From the NCBI GenBank assembly GCA_963556495.2, contig OY747707.1, positions 31,521,371 to 31,585,370 of the forward strand: a DNA stretch of 64,000 nt, in the 5' to 3' direction. Positions 11,559-23,370 of this stretch are shown in pieces. The first letter of the stretch is position 1. Every line of letters begins with the position of its first letter. The notes beneath the pieces were generated by a model that was not told the DNA's origin, made no database searches, and was given only the letters and a program-made list of their open reading frames with translations. The DNA is from Valencia hispanica. Its lineage: Eukaryota; Chordata; Actinopteri; Cyprinodontiformes; Valenciidae. Made by a program: the position numbers and the translations under genes.

Positions 11559-13067
11559 CTAAAGGGTTCTGCTCATGTCCTGGTCCAGGTCTTGGTTTTT
11601 CATCCAGAGTTTCCTACAAATATATAATTATGACAAATAAGTGATAAGCAGGCTTTTACAGAACAGCAGAGGAGTGTACAATAAGAAAAAAGGAAGAATA
11701 TATACATTTTAACAAATAAGCTGGATGAACTATTTCATGTATGATTTATGATGCCCTCAATCAGGATTTTCTCTTTTTACTTTTCAAATATTCTTTTTTA
11801 TATCCATTCCCAGCAGGCCTTCAGGCTTTCAAAACATTCATAATGTTGTATACTTAGTGAGAAGTAGAAAATTAAATAAAAATTCTGCTATTTGTTTATA
11901 TTCCAAACAGTTAAACATTATTATTGTGTTATTGTTTACACAACGGTTTGTAGAGTAAATAACAGGTGAGCGTAATTAACTGAAGGTACTGCGGTTATGG
12001 AGGAGCATGAGATGAAGTACTGAGGGAGAATGGCTAGAAATAACACAGAACTATGAGAACATTACAAAAAAAGACAGGGGAAACAGCTGAACAGAATGAA
12101 CAAGAAAAAAAAAACAGGTAGATATTAAATAATAAAAACTGAAGGAACAAGATTATTCCTGCATCAAAACACAATCCCCTAAACCCTTATCAGGAATGCA
12201 TACTTCTTGATGCAAAAATCAAAGTTATTAGGATTTCATCAGAACACATGACTGCATTGATAAATTGGAAATTCAGTGGCAAACTGAAACTTTAAAATTA
12301 CAAAGATAATATCACAATAAGATTGAGGTTTCATACTGACTAGAGCTCATCACGTTCTATTAAAGCCAAAACTGAAGGATATCACCTACCTGTACATATA
12401 ACATATAATACATATAACAACGGTCGTGATGCAACAAAAAAATAGTCCAAAGATCGGTGGTCCTAAAACACATAATCTTAACAAGCTGCTTCCTGGAAAA
12501 ACAAGTTTGGGTAAATATTTGAGGTTCCATCAGTCTACAAAAATTATGATTCATGCTTTTAGATCCACAAACCCTTTTTGTTCTCCGATATAGTCAAATT
12601 CCATGTCATCTGACTGAATCCTTCTAAGTCTGTTACAGTACAGCTATAAAGACCAGCATCATCAGCATGAGCCCTAAAAATACTCAGCGTCGTTGGCATG
12701 TTGGTGTCTATTTTGAGTCGATGAGAGGAGAAATTTGAAAACGTTTGATTAAGTGACGTGGAATATGCGAAAATAGATTTTCCATTGGTCCAGTTGATGA
12801 GCACTTTGCTATTCTCAGATGTATAATTGCAAGTGAAGATGACTGAGTCTCCTGTGGACACCAACACATCCCAGTGGTCACCTGTCAACAAAAACAAAAA
12901 GACCAAACAACCAAAAACAGATCAGTATGGAAGGAAATTTCAGCTTAAACCTGTTCAAAACATGCATCACAAACAAACAATTGCTCTGTACCTGAGAAAA
13001 CAGTCCATATTTTTAGTAGCTGAATGACAAGCAGATGAAGCTGGTTTTGACTTAGCATGACGACCAT
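11559..13067 (-). CDS. single V-domain immunoglobulin membrane receptor (Ig copy 1)
   Basis: Four exons join in frame to a 180-residue type I membrane protein. Exons: leader 13067-12992; V domain 12881-12573; membrane 12492-12390; tail 11613-11559. The leader is MVVMLSQNQLHLLVIQLL (start shared with the relatives). The V domain has WDVLVSTGD, Cys43, Trp56, DDAGLYSC (Cys106) and several N-glycosylation sequons. The membrane segment is LGPPIFGLFFCCITTVVICI. The tail is only 18 residues after an arginine, lacks tyrosine and shows no signalling motif. Splice sites are GT/AG; the V donor (GTTTGT) is weak. Exon phases 1, 1 and 2 match the relative at 44 kb. Likely an immune cell-surface receptor; the V sequence recalls CD226/nectin-like or other fish V-set families, unresolved. 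A further cytoplasmic exon could have been missed. Confidence 0.75.
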
Positions 13068-13950
13068 CAGAAGATGACTAACAGATAAGACAATTTCACT
13101 ATAGGTGCAGATGACATGCAGGAAAAGGAAATGCTAAATATAGGGAAGAAAAAAAGTTTTGGGGGGTTTTTGCCACTAAGTAAATGTGAGTGTCAGTGTG
13201 GATAAAACTATTTGGTTGAACATTTTACAGTCTGCTTTTAGAGGAACATTTAAATATTACAGAGTTTAATCAGAGCTGACGTTAAAAACCATCTTGCTAT
13301 AAATGTGTAGGTTGCTTTTGTCTTTGACACAGTTCAGACCTGTTGTTGCATGGTCACAGGACTTATGAAGGTTTTCTGTAGTGTATTGATCGCACATCTT
13401 GGTTGTAGGTCAGGTGTTGGTGTCACACCTTGAAGTCACAAGGTCGATGTGGTGCATCCTGTGAAAACAAGTTTGTATCAATATCGTGCAAATATAAAAA
13501 GACACAGAATTATTGGTTAATTTAATGAAAAACTTTGTTTTTGCAACATTTTAAGAGCGTGAATTTTAAAACTACATATTACCATTTGTGGGCTCTGTGC
13601 TTAGCATTCCACTGTGCAGTTTATGTTTTTATTCTTCATGTTATATTTGCACTTGCAGGGCTTTGCCATCACTTGGTTGTTGCTGATTGACATGCTCAGC
13701 TTAGTGATTGCCTGTTCAGGATTGACTGCCTGATGAGGATTCCAAATCTGAAGGTAGTTCTCTGCCCTGTCATTGGACTTTCACCTTCATTCAGTGATTA
13801 GAGCTGAAGTTCAGAACTTTTGGTTTTCAGTGTTACTATAATTTAATCTGAGGAGCTTGCTGGTTAGTCTGGGTGTGCTGTTTGTTAGTGGACCTTTTTA
13901 TATTTGAACCAGTGTGTAGCAATTTTCTGGTCTAGCTTTTTGAGTGTGTT
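13068..13950. other. 5' flank of Ig copy 1
   Basis: Contains the block at 13,345-13,400 that recurs near 7,760, 27,915, 28,975 and 30,514. It may hold the promoter, but no clear TATA box was identified. Confidence 0.4.
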
Positions 13951-14439
13951 TGACCCAAGGGGCAAGTGTGAAACCAATGCGGAAGTGACAAACATTGCAG
14001 TTCCCCCCTCATCTGCTAGGGGCTGGCTCCAGAAAGGAGCATGTTCCCACAGACTCCCATGTTAAAAATGCCAACTTCACAGCAGAAATAAACATGTTTA
14101 GATGTAATTTAAGCTTGAAATTATGAATAATAAGGGACGTATCCTTTTGATTGACAAGTCTCAGATGAGTCGTCAGAGCTTGTGCTGGTGGCTAGCGGCT
14201 TGCTCCCCCCTGCGTGCTCCAGGATAGGCCTTCAGGCTCGGCCTCACTTTAAAAGTCTAGGCCATTTCATTTCTCTGAACTTGACTATCAGTTGCTTTCG
14301 CAATGTTTATTCATGTTGGGATGTTAATCCTGCACTTATTGGACAAAGATGGCTTACTGTGTTATTGATTGGACAAACAAACCATGAAAGTAGTCTCTGC
14401 TCCATTTTCTTAGGTGAGTAAAATTATATTTCTGATGCG

Positions 14440-14880
14440 CATTTAAAGCAGCAGTCCGGAGTATTTGAGGGAGAGAGATTCTTTGAACCGGACTTGCCAA
14501 GGCCCCTCACAAAACCATCCCCCCTCCCCTCCCTTTCCCTCCCTCCACCCCTACTGCAGCAGTTGTGCACGCGCATCACCTGTGGCGACACAGCGAGTCA
14601 AAGAAGTAAGCAGCAAGCGCTATTGAGCACCACCGATTGTATTTTTGCTATGGACATTTTGGAGGTGAGCAACTTCTGCATGACTGATGCTCTCTCACAA
14701 CACGGCGACCGTAAATGGGAAAACACGGAGGGGTCTGTGTGCGCGGCCCCATGTTCACATGTTTGCACAATCCGCATGCTAGTTGATTGACAGCCGACAA
14801 TGCGGAAACTCAAATTCTATTGGCTAAAAAGATTTGGCGCTCAGTGTGAAATGCATAGGGGTCTAATATTAATATTAAAT
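14440..14880. repeat. interspersed element inside the inverted-repeat element
   Basis: GC-richer sequence starting ttaaagcagcagtccggagt. It looks like a fish MITE body, but I could not define both ends. Confidence 0.3.
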
Positions 14881-14904
14881 AAAATATAATAAAATATTAA
14901 ATAT

Positions 14905-15183
14905 TCTAATACTTACACTTGAAAACACATTTTTTCGGAACGGGTACTTCAGCCATTTTCCACCTATTTGTCTCAACGTTCACACACAGTAATGCATTGT
15001 GGGTAATACCCTTCGCTGAAATCTGCACCGATGCGGGCTTCGGCGAAGTGCAGAGTAAGGGCGCAAAAGACGAGGGGCCAAGGTCTGGATTCTCCCCTCT
15101 GAAGAATCGGGACGCCCTATGCACTAGCTCCCCTTGACGGGGACGCGCAATTGAGGGGCACAAAGGTGGAAGTGTGAGTATTG
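14905..15183. mobile_element. MITE of about 280 bp
   Basis: The ends are inverted repeats: AATACTTACACTT on the left and, on the reverse strand, AATACTCACACTT on the right. The interior has no coding capacity. The target duplication was not resolved. Confidence 0.5.
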
Positions 15184-15389
15184 GGACTGGGCCTATGATT
15201 TGACCCAGCGGTGAGCTGTCAGGGCCAGCAAGGTCTTCTCTCCTTGCCTAAAAATAAAAAAAGTAAATGTATTTTTTGTAAATATTTTTAAATCAAATTA
15301 TTCACTTTCGTCTGTTCTCTTTTTGTTATATTATATCCACTTGTGAGCGCTGCTTCCAGTGTTATATATTATGGCAAAGTTTTTATCCA

Positions 15390-15710
15390 ATCATATTTCA
15401 GCTAGTTTTGTTGTCAGGCGGTATGAAATCTGCCTGACAAACCGTATGTGAAGTCACCCATAGGTTTCCAAAAAGCTGAATTGAAGCCAACTAGGCAGTT
15501 GCCACCACCGCCATCTTGGCCGTGTCACGCGCCTCATCTCGCCCGGAACACAGATGATGATTGACACTCTGAGCCGATGTAGATACGAGCTAACTTAAAT
15601 AAAAAAATAAAAATAAAGATACAAGCTAACTGAGCTAACCGAAGCTAACGGAGGTTGCTTTTAGTCAGAAAACCGCCGTTTAGCGACTCTGCTACTGTTC
15701 TGCCTTCTAG
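15390..15710. repeat. fish interspersed repeat, unclassified
   Basis: Contains gtgaagtcacccataggttt and a GC-rich gccaccaccgccatcttgg block that I recognise as recurrent in teleost genomes. Ends not defined. Confidence 0.4.
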
Positions 15711-16076
15711 GCAGACTCAATCATTTCGTAAAATTTAACCATGAAGACTTGTTGGTCCACAACTTTTACTCAAACTTTGACAATTTTAATTAAAACAAGT
15801 TTTAATAATTAATAGCATATGTAAAGTGAAGAAGAAATGTGATTTCTCACCAAGCAGAGTTATCTTAAATGAACATAAGAAATATAATTTTACTTTCCGA
15901 AAGAAATGTAGCAGAGACTTCTTAGACGGTCTTTTAGTGAAATCAATACCACAGCAAGCCATCTTTGTCCAATAAGTGCAGGATTAACATCTCAACCCAA
16001 ATATACATTGTGGACCCAACTGATGGACAAGTTCAGAGAAAAGAAATGGTCAAGATTATTAAAGTGACTCCAAGGC

Positions 16077-16985
16077 GTTTTTCTGACCCAAGATGGCTGA
16101 CAGAGCAGTAGTGCTGGTGTGAGCTCCTCTGAATCTCAGTCTGTAATGTATTAATTAGCTCAACTTCTCTGATCTGCGTCCTTCTATATTGTTTCAATCA
16201 CTGAGATTGCTTTATCAACCAACAAGTATCTGTATCACTTTGTTTCGTCTTCATTTATTTGAAAACCGCGTGCTTACGCCCCTGCCATGGATCAAACGAT
16301 CACTAAGAACTCTCTGCTGGAGGCCTTACAGCAGCTGAAGACCGATATGCTGTCTCATTTTGATTCCATACTTGACAACATTGAAAGTAGTGTCAATGCT
16401 TTGACCAACTCATTCAATTCGCTTGGTGATAAAGTTAGTGAGCTAGAAACCAGAGTTTGCACTAACCAGGATGATTTAACTAACCTGGATGAACGCGTAA
16501 AAGCCCTTGAGAAATGGAATGCTTACCTTGAGGGGAAAGTTGAGGAGGCTGAAAATCGTAGCAGGGCATCGAACCTTCGCTTTCTTAGGATTCCGGAGAA
16601 ATCCGAGGGTCATGATATGATCGGCTTTGTCGGTCAGCTTCTCGTCCAGCTCTTCGGGCAAGAGCTTTTTCCTATGCCGCCAGGGATCGAAAGGGCGCAT
16701 CGCACTCCAGTGGTTTCCAAACACGGCGACTCCAGATTGGGACCAGGCCAATCTCAATAATTACTTCCTATTCTTGATTACTGTGATGTAGTCTATCAAA
16801 ATACCACTGGCACTAATCTTTAGCCACTTAATGTTACATATAATAGTGTTTTATCTTCGTTGTTTTGGTTCTATGCCTGTACTGCTGTATCTGTTTTTGT
16901 GCTTTGCTTTCTTGAGATTTTGAGGACCCTCTCGAAAACGAGATGTTGCATCTCAAGGGGTTATCCTCTCAAATGAAATAAATTT
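16077..16985 (+). mobile_element. L1/Tx1-like LINE remnant with ORF1
   Basis: Bounded by the direct repeat CAAGGC (16071-16076 and 16986-16991). The 5' end resembles a LINE leader (cccaagatggctgacag). ORF1 (16,287-16,760, 157 codons) begins MDQTITKNSLLEALQQLKTD and has a coiled coil (VSELETRV, LDERVKALEK). The RNA-binding-domain signature follows (EAENRSRASNLRFLRIPE, IERAHR), as in L1/Tx1 ORF1 proteins. It stops early after SRLGPGQSQ. The next bases encode PILDYCDVVYQNTTGT in pieces, the C-terminus of an RT, then a hairpin-like 3' tail (ctcgaaaacgag) and AATAAA. The middle of the element is deleted. Confidence 0.7.
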
Positions 16986-17505
16986 CAAGGCTGCGGCGGA
17001 GCAAGCCGCTAGCCACCAGCACTAGTGCCTACAGCTCATCTGAGACCTGTCAATCAAAAGCACCCCCCCCCCCCTTATTGTTCATAATTTCAAGCTTAAA
17101 TTACATCTAAACTGATGAGTTATAAAAAAATTCACCCCCCTCAGAGTTGTCATGACGGCAAACTTAACCTATTAAACCTAAAACGTTTTTTTGAACCAGG
17201 CTGTGAACATGTTTATTTCTGCTGTGAAATTGCCATTTATAATGTGGGAGTCAATGGGAACTTCCTCCTTTCTGGAGCCAGCCCCTAGCAGATGAACGGA
17301 GAGCTGCAATTTTTGTCACTTCCAGATAGGCTTCAAATTTTGCCGGCGGAGTTTACCCCTTGGCGGTAAAGTGAACGGACACAGTCAGTTGCGATAGCCA
17401 ATCAGCTCTCGAGTCTGCAACACCAAGGCCAGCTAGAAGGCCCTATGCTGAAGTTGACATGTACGCCTCCTGTGATTCAATAAACATATTTAAATGTAAA
17501 TACAT

Positions 17506-17938
17506 GTACATTTCCTCTTTATAATGACAAGCAGAGTTTGTGTGTACAGGACTGGTTTTCTTTAGTAACTGTAAGGCCAACGTTGCATTTTCATTTTCAG
17601 CAAACCAAGCAGCTAGTGAAAAATGATTGTCTCTCTCACATTGAGTGTAATGGCAGACATGTGATTTTCTTCGCGCAGGAAAAGGCAAACCAAGCACAAC
17701 TACAAACAAAGTCAGATAGTTGTTTTACTGACATAATGGATGTTAGTATAAGGGTTTATAAAATGCACTTTTTAATGTTAGTAACAAGTAGTCTCATTGT
17801 CGGAATCGCACAGTGAAGGAGAAGGTGACAACAGGTGTAAGGAGAACTGCTGAATCATGTTGGCTAAATTCAGAAACCTTTGATGTGTCATGCTCAATTA
17901 CATCAACTCGATGAGCCTTCTCATTTATATAAACAATA
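17506..17938. repeat. direct repeat, copy 1 (about 0.43 kb)
   Basis: Nearly identical to 19,600-20,033, offset 2,094 then 2,095 after a one-base insertion in copy 2. Starts tgtacatttcctctttataa and ends tatataaacaata. The only differences noticed are that indel and a single substitution (cagacatgtg versus cagacatgcg). Confidence 0.85.
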
Positions 17939-18039
17939 CCACTTTTCTGCGGTATTATATCATGTAGAGCTATTGATTCTACTAGTCTTTCTCTCCAAGC
18001 ACTTTGAATTTCTGTAAGTGTGCAAATCATATCCATCAT

Positions 18040-19377
18040 TTTTTCAGATGGAAGAGTGAGACTTCATACGATGAAAACGAGAACAATGTGAGCATCATCG
18101 CCACAGCCCTTGATCCAAGATTCCGAAAACTCAAGTTCCTATTCACAGATGACATCCTGAAGGTAATAATCAAAAGTTCAAGTGAGGGAAGAACCTGAAG
18201 ATGATGTCTCCCACCAGCGAGATTACTCCAGGCAGAAGCCAAAGTCTGTCCTGGACAGGCTGCTTGGCTCAGATGATGATGAGGAGCTGGAAGAGGAAGA
18301 CCCAGGCCGAGACCAGAGGGAAGACACTGTGAGGCATGAGGTGTTTGTGTACTTTGGGGAGAAACCCATTCCAAAGGACAGAAATCCGTTCCAGTGGAGG
18401 AAAGAAAATGAAATGAGATTCCCTGCCCTGGCTGTTGTGGCAAAATCCTATCTGGGTGGCCCTGCTACACCCTCTGAACTTTTGTTCTCAGCAGCAGGGA
18501 TGATTGTAAGCAAAAAAAGAGCTAGCCTCATCAAAGAGCATGTGGACATGCTCTCATTCCTCCACAGCAATTCAGAGTAGGTAATGTAGAGGAAGAGTAA
18601 AGTGTGATGATGATGAGAGAGGAAAAAAGTGGAGAAATATAGATAGTGCTATTGCACACACTAACATAATAGCAGTTCAGTTTCTTTTTGGGACGATGAA
18701 ATTGTTAAACTAACATACTCAGGAACGTGTACTGTGAACTGCACAGTGTTTGCTTTTGCACTGCAATTTTTTATCTTTTATACAAGAGAGATTTATGTTT
18801 GGGCCGTAAAACTGAGTGCTCTTGCTTAGAAACTGTGAAACAGTAATTTTATTTTGTGTTAAAAACTCAGGGATGTCCATACTGTGCACTGCAGTGTTTT
18901 GTTTTGCACTACAACTTAGTATTTTCTTATCAAAAACCTTTAAACTAGAGTTATTAGTACTGTAAAAGAGGAACACTGAAAGGCCTTCCATTTTGTGTAA
19001 CACTGTTTTATATTCCTTAAATAGGAAACTTTTTAACTGATTGGAATGTTTGTATAAATGTATTGAAATGACTTCTTGTTAAATGCCTTGAGATGACATC
19101 TGTTGTGAATTGGCGCTATATAAATAAACTGAATTGAATTGAATTGAATATTGTTTTAAGCAGAACATGTTTGGCTTTGGAAAACTGTTGTATAGTAAAG
19201 TAATTAATTACATTTTGGGGGGATATTTATTTGTGATTTTAAGGTTTTTATGAATCGTACAAAAGAAAAATAATTGTTAGATTAATCGTGTAATTAGTCA
19301 TTAGAATAGTCGACTATTCGATAAAATTATCACCCAAAGAATCGTTTTAAAAATATTTGTTTACCCCCAGCCCTAGT
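18040..19377 (+). mobile_element. hAT transposon 3' half (transposase C-terminus)
   Basis: Plus-strand reading gives NNVSIIATALDPRFRKLKFL, then after a frame break an acidic linker (LLGSDDDEELEEEDPGRD). The hAT dimerisation domain follows: WRKENEMRFPALAVVAKSYL, SELLFSAAGMIVSKKRASL and DMLSFLHSN, stop at 18,578. This is the C-terminus of a ZBED-like hAT transposase. The 3' end near 19,377 carries cccccagccctag, a hAT-like terminal repeat. A LINE tail is inserted at 19,050-19,150. The N-terminal half and zinc finger are missing. Confidence 0.8.
19050..19150 (+). repeat. 3' tail of an L2-like LINE
   Basis: ccttgagatgacatctgttg, then ttggcgctatataaataaac and a (GAATT)n tail. Same family end as the inverted copies at 6.7 and 51.4 kb. 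Confidence 0.75.
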
Positions 19378-19599
19378 GTTTGCTTATCCTATTGAAATAC
19401 ATTATGCTAGAGAATGCTTGATGTGTCAACCTCTCGTGATCCAGAGACACACAAATTGAGGTCATGTCTCTGCACATCATGCTATCAGATACACACTCAG
19501 ATCACATTCTTTTGCCAAAGTAGCAAACTGTGCAAACTAGCTGTAGATACTGTACACATTGACAGATTCATCCTGTTCTTTACTTCCACAGAAGTATAT

Positions 19600-20033
19600 G
19601 TACATTTCCTCTTTATAATGACAAGCAGAGTTTGTGTGTACAGGACTGGTTTTCTTTAGTAACTGTAAGGCCAACGTTGCATTTTCATTTTCAGCAAACC
19701 AAGCAGCTAGTGAAAAATGATTGTCTCTCTCACATTGAGTGTAATGGCAGACATGCGATTTTCTTCGCGCAGGAAAAGGCAAACCAAGCACAACTACAAA
19801 CAAAGTCAGATAGTTGTTTTACTGACATAATGGATGTTAGTATAAGGGTTTATAAAATGCACTTTTTAATGTTAGTAACAAGTAGTCTCATTGTCGGAAT
19901 CGCACAGTGAAGGAGAAGGTGACAACAGGTGTAAGGAGAACTGCTGAATCAGTGTTGGCTAAATTCAGAAACCTTTGATGTGTCATGCTCAATTACATCA
20001 ACTCGATGAGCCTTCTCATTTATATAAACAATA
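19600..20033. repeat. direct repeat, copy 2 (about 0.43 kb)
   Basis: Second copy of 17,506-17,938, same orientation. It carries an extra g in gctgaatcagtgttgg. Confidence 0.85.
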
Positions 20034-21417
20034 GGGGCCAAGACTCATTGCAGAAATATTGCAGTACAAGATAATCCAGGGTCATACCATCACAGCAGAA
20101 ACCAGAAGGAGCTGTCAAGGTATTTTCTCTTTGCCTGAACTCATGGTATGGTACTCAACAGAGGATGCTGAGCAACTCCAGCTCATTTTGTCTTTTTATT
20201 TTCTCTGGTTACTCGATAAGTTATAGGATGATAACCTTAAACAAAGATGTTTCCTGCATATTTATAAAAATCTATCTTAATGTAACAAATATTCATGCTG
20301 TTGTGACACAATAGGTATGTTTTGGCTATGAATAATTATGAATAATTGCTTAGGGAAATTATTAATAAGGTTAATAATTTTTATGTCAAAATTACCAAGT
20401 TTGTATGCTTAAAGGCCAAGGCTTGTATTGAAGAGTTTTGGGAGTGAAGCTAAGTTAGTTTTAAGTTAATTGTGATTAGTTTAAGACTAACCAGCACCTT
20501 ATGGTTTGTGTTCAGAAAACCAATTCACAATGCAAAGGAGAAGTAAAGACAAAAATTATTTGGAGGAAGTAATTTTAATTAAATCATTTAGTGAGTTAGA
20601 AATCAATAACCTTTGCAGAATTAGTTCTATTTTATGGATCAGTCACAGCAGTGATTGATCTAATGTTAGTATTTTGGCATACTAAAAGGGATCAGAATAA
20701 AGTGGGGGAGCTAATGTATGTAGCGCAGCTAAGGGCCACTCTGTTTAGCTTAGCAACAAAGAACAAAAAAAGACTCCAGCGGAACGGAGTAACTCGTGTT
20801 GCATGATTTTAAACTACTCTTTCTATCAGTCACTAACCTTTGAAAACACTGTTTATTCCAGAGGCTCAAAAGCCTCTTCGGACCATAGCAATCTAAAGAA
20901 CAAAATCTTAAAAATGCAGCAAAAACACAGTAAAATAAACAATCCTTAAACTGTTTATCCTAAGCTAATTTATCTCTGCCCAGACACAACCTTACTTGAA
21001 CGATTCTTAGATCTCCATAGCAGGGTAAATCCATTGGTGAAGGAAACTCAGCCACAAAGGAAAGCAGCTGTGGTTAGCTGATTCAGTTAGCAGCGTGTCC
21101 TCGTGGGTGTGTGGCTAGTGGGGCCGTAGCTAGCTAGAGTTAGCTTGGACATAAGGTTTTCCCCTCGGCTTGACTTAGCTAAGCAGCTTTAGGCTCTAAT
21201 CTTTTCCCACGACCAGTCCTTTTCAAGGGCAGCCTTCAGCTCAGCAGCTCGGGCCTCTGCTGCTTAGGGTGAGTGGCCCTCGTCTTGGCAGCAGGGCAGC
21301 AGAGCATCAGCAAAAAGAGGCTCTCTCTCTTTTTGGTTGAATCTTCAATTCAAAAGTTTCCTTCTGCAGAGTTTTGTACAAGTCAGGTTCAGGACTTATT
21401 TCATTGGCTGGATACAG
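20034..21417. other. spacer, nothing recognised
   Basis: No exon recognised. Several gctaagttagct-type motifs around 20,450-21,180 look like fragments of repetitive DNA. Confidence 0.35.
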
Positions 21418-21419
21418 TA

Positions 21420-21501
<82 letters not shown>
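21418..21501. repeat. (AAT)n microsatellite at an L2 tail
   Basis: About 28 AAT units, directly abutting the 3' end of the minus-strand L2 element. It is probably the expanded ATT-repeat tail of that LINE. Confidence 0.95.
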
Positions 21502-21502
<1 letters not shown>

Positions 21503-22271
21503 GTTTTATTTGAAGCGCCTTTCAGGACTCTCAAGGACACTGTGCAGAAAATGAAGACATAAAACAGGATAAATACTGGATAAAATCACACAAATAAAAC
21601 ATATACTATAAATTATAAGCCAGTTTGAACAAGTGTGTCACAAGGCAAGATTTAATAGCAGGGAGGGAATCAATGTTTCTAATACCGGGAGGAAACGAGT
21701 TCCACAGCTTTGGGACAGAAAAACTAAAAGCTCTGCCGCCCATTGTAACAAGTTGAATGATATGAATTTTTAGATTATGAGAGGATGAGGATCTAAGGGT
21801 TCGCTGGGAAGTGGGAGTTTGAAGAAGGTCAGAAAGATAAGATGGAGCAAGATTATGGATTGACTTGAAGGTGTATGAAAGTAGTTTAAACTCAATTCTA
21901 AATCTAACCGGTAACCAGTGGGGGTGCTGTAAGACAGGAGTGATATGATGAAATGATGATTTTGATTTTGATGATTTTGGTAACTATACGGGCTGCTGTG
22001 TTCTGAATTAGCTGTAATTGAGTGAATTTCTGAGGAAGACCAAAGAAAAGTGAGTTGCAATAATCAATGCAACTCGTGACTAGGCTATGTACCAGAATCG
22101 CAGCACTATGGGAAAAACGAGAGGAATGTAATTGGCTTATGTTGCGAAGATGAAAGTATGCAGTTTTAGAAATGTTCCTAAGGTGATTCGGAAATAATAA
22201 TGTACTGTCTAAAATAACACCCAGACTCTTAACCTTAAGGGCAGGGCTAACCAGAGAATTATCATTATTAA

Positions 22272-23370
22272 AAGGGCTATTTGCAATTTTCTGAAATTTA
22301 AACTCGCGACTGACCCCATGTGGCCAAAAACGGAACTGCTCTTCCTTTCTGCTCGCTCTCGCAGCGTGCACTCGTGCGCCGGTCGCTCTCAATCTTTTAT
22401 CTTTTTCGGGCACTTGTCACGGGTTTAACTTTCTTAAGGCGCGTTCACACCGGTCAGCACGTCCAGGCAGCAGGGCAGCTAGATTACATGCAAGTCTATG
22501 GTATCTACGCATCTAGTGGGCGCCAAACTGCCAAGCAGCAAGTCGCGCACGTCGGCGCAGCTGCCATCAGCGCGTCCACGCGGCTGATGCCAGGTCTGCT
22601 GCGTCAAGTTGGGAAAACTGAACTTTCGGGCAGCAGACGCGCGGCGTCAACCAATCAGAGCGACTCGTTGTACTGACGTAGTAACTCCTTCCATGGGTGA
22701 ATCGGCAAATTTTTTATTCAAGATGGAGGACAAACTGATCGTCGCTGTATGTAATGTCCGTGAACTGTATGACCCGTCTTCGTCTTTTTACAAAGACAGG
22801 AAGAGATCGGAGGATATTGGAGTGCCAGGTAAGCAGTTAAACATAGAAAAAAATATTTTTTCTTTTAACTTTCTTGTTATGTTAGCTAACGCTACGCTAG
22901 CTAACGCTAACGCCCCGACGTGCCGACGCAGACCACAAGTGTGCAAGCAGCTGGGTTTTAATTTTAAAGCGTCGACTTTCGTCCGTTTGAGCGATTTGAC
23001 GCCTGGACGCGCTGACCGGTGTGAACGCGGCTTTAGTCTTATGTGGAGTTACTGTTGGTGTCAAAGTTGTCCTGGGTCTCTTCTGTGTATTTGCACAATC
23101 CATTTAACTGCTTGCGAGTGCTGACTACCGGTAGTGGCAGAGTGATCTAAAACATTTTACATGAACGCGCTCGACGTCACATCCGCAGTCAGGGAGGGAA
23201 AATCGGACCAGACAGAAAATACAAAAAATTGGATACAGGCTTATAGGTGCACCCACTGTGAGCTGACAAGGTGTCAGTATGCTCCTCAGGAGATGTTGGA
23301 GACATAAATGGTCAAATAAAAAGGCTATTGTTACGTTTATTTTGGGGAGAAAGTTGCATATAGCCTCTTT
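22272..23370. mobile_element. DNA transposon inserted in the L2 element
   Basis: The ends are imperfect inverted repeats: AGGGCTATTTGCAATTTTCT on the left and, on the reverse strand, AGAGGCTATATGCAACTTTCT on the right. It exactly interrupts the L2 reading. It contains a Harbinger element. The target duplication is obscured by AT-rich flanks, and the superfamily was not settled. Confidence 0.6.
22437..23032 (+). mobile_element. PIF/Harbinger-like non-autonomous element (596 bp)
   Basis: Flanked by TTA at 22434-22436 and 23033-23035, the 3-bp target size of PIF/Harbinger. Terminal repeats of about 37 bp: AGGCGCGTTCACACCGGTCA on the left, AGCCGCGTTCACACCGGTCA on the reverse strand at the right, continuing with GCRCGTCCAGGC. 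The interior keeps one exon (22,723-22,828) reading MEDKLIVAVCNVRELYDPSS, then FYKDRKRSEDIGVPG before a GTAAGC donor. This resembles the start of a MADF/Myb-like DNA-binding protein, the usual second gene of Harbinger elements. The transposase gene is absent. Confidence 0.75.

Larger units (their letters stand above)
13953..17364. mobile_element. large inverted-repeat element with nested insertions
   Basis: The left arm (13,953 to about 14,425) is matched in inverted orientation by 17,364-16,992 and then 16,076-15,880. Shared landmarks are ccaaggggYaa at the ends, ctgctaggggctggctccag, tttagatgtaatttaagctt, ggtggctagcggcttgctcc and cctgcacttattggacaaag. The right arm is split by an L1/Tx1-like insertion (16,077-16,985). 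The interior holds further small elements. The superfamily could not be named. Confidence 0.65.

Noticed and set aside
17794..18039. Minus-strand frame of 81 codons as a gene
   Set aside because: It spans the direct-repeat border and has no recognisable domain; only part of it is present in the second repeat copy.
17506..20033. LTR retrotransposon or endogenous retrovirus
   Set aside because: The direct repeats resemble LTRs in layout, but no gag, protease, integrase, RT, primer-binding site or polypurine tract was seen between them.
21273..21554. Open frames with poly-Asn or poly-Tyr
   Set aside because: Produced by the AAT microsatellite; the flanking residues show no family resemblance.
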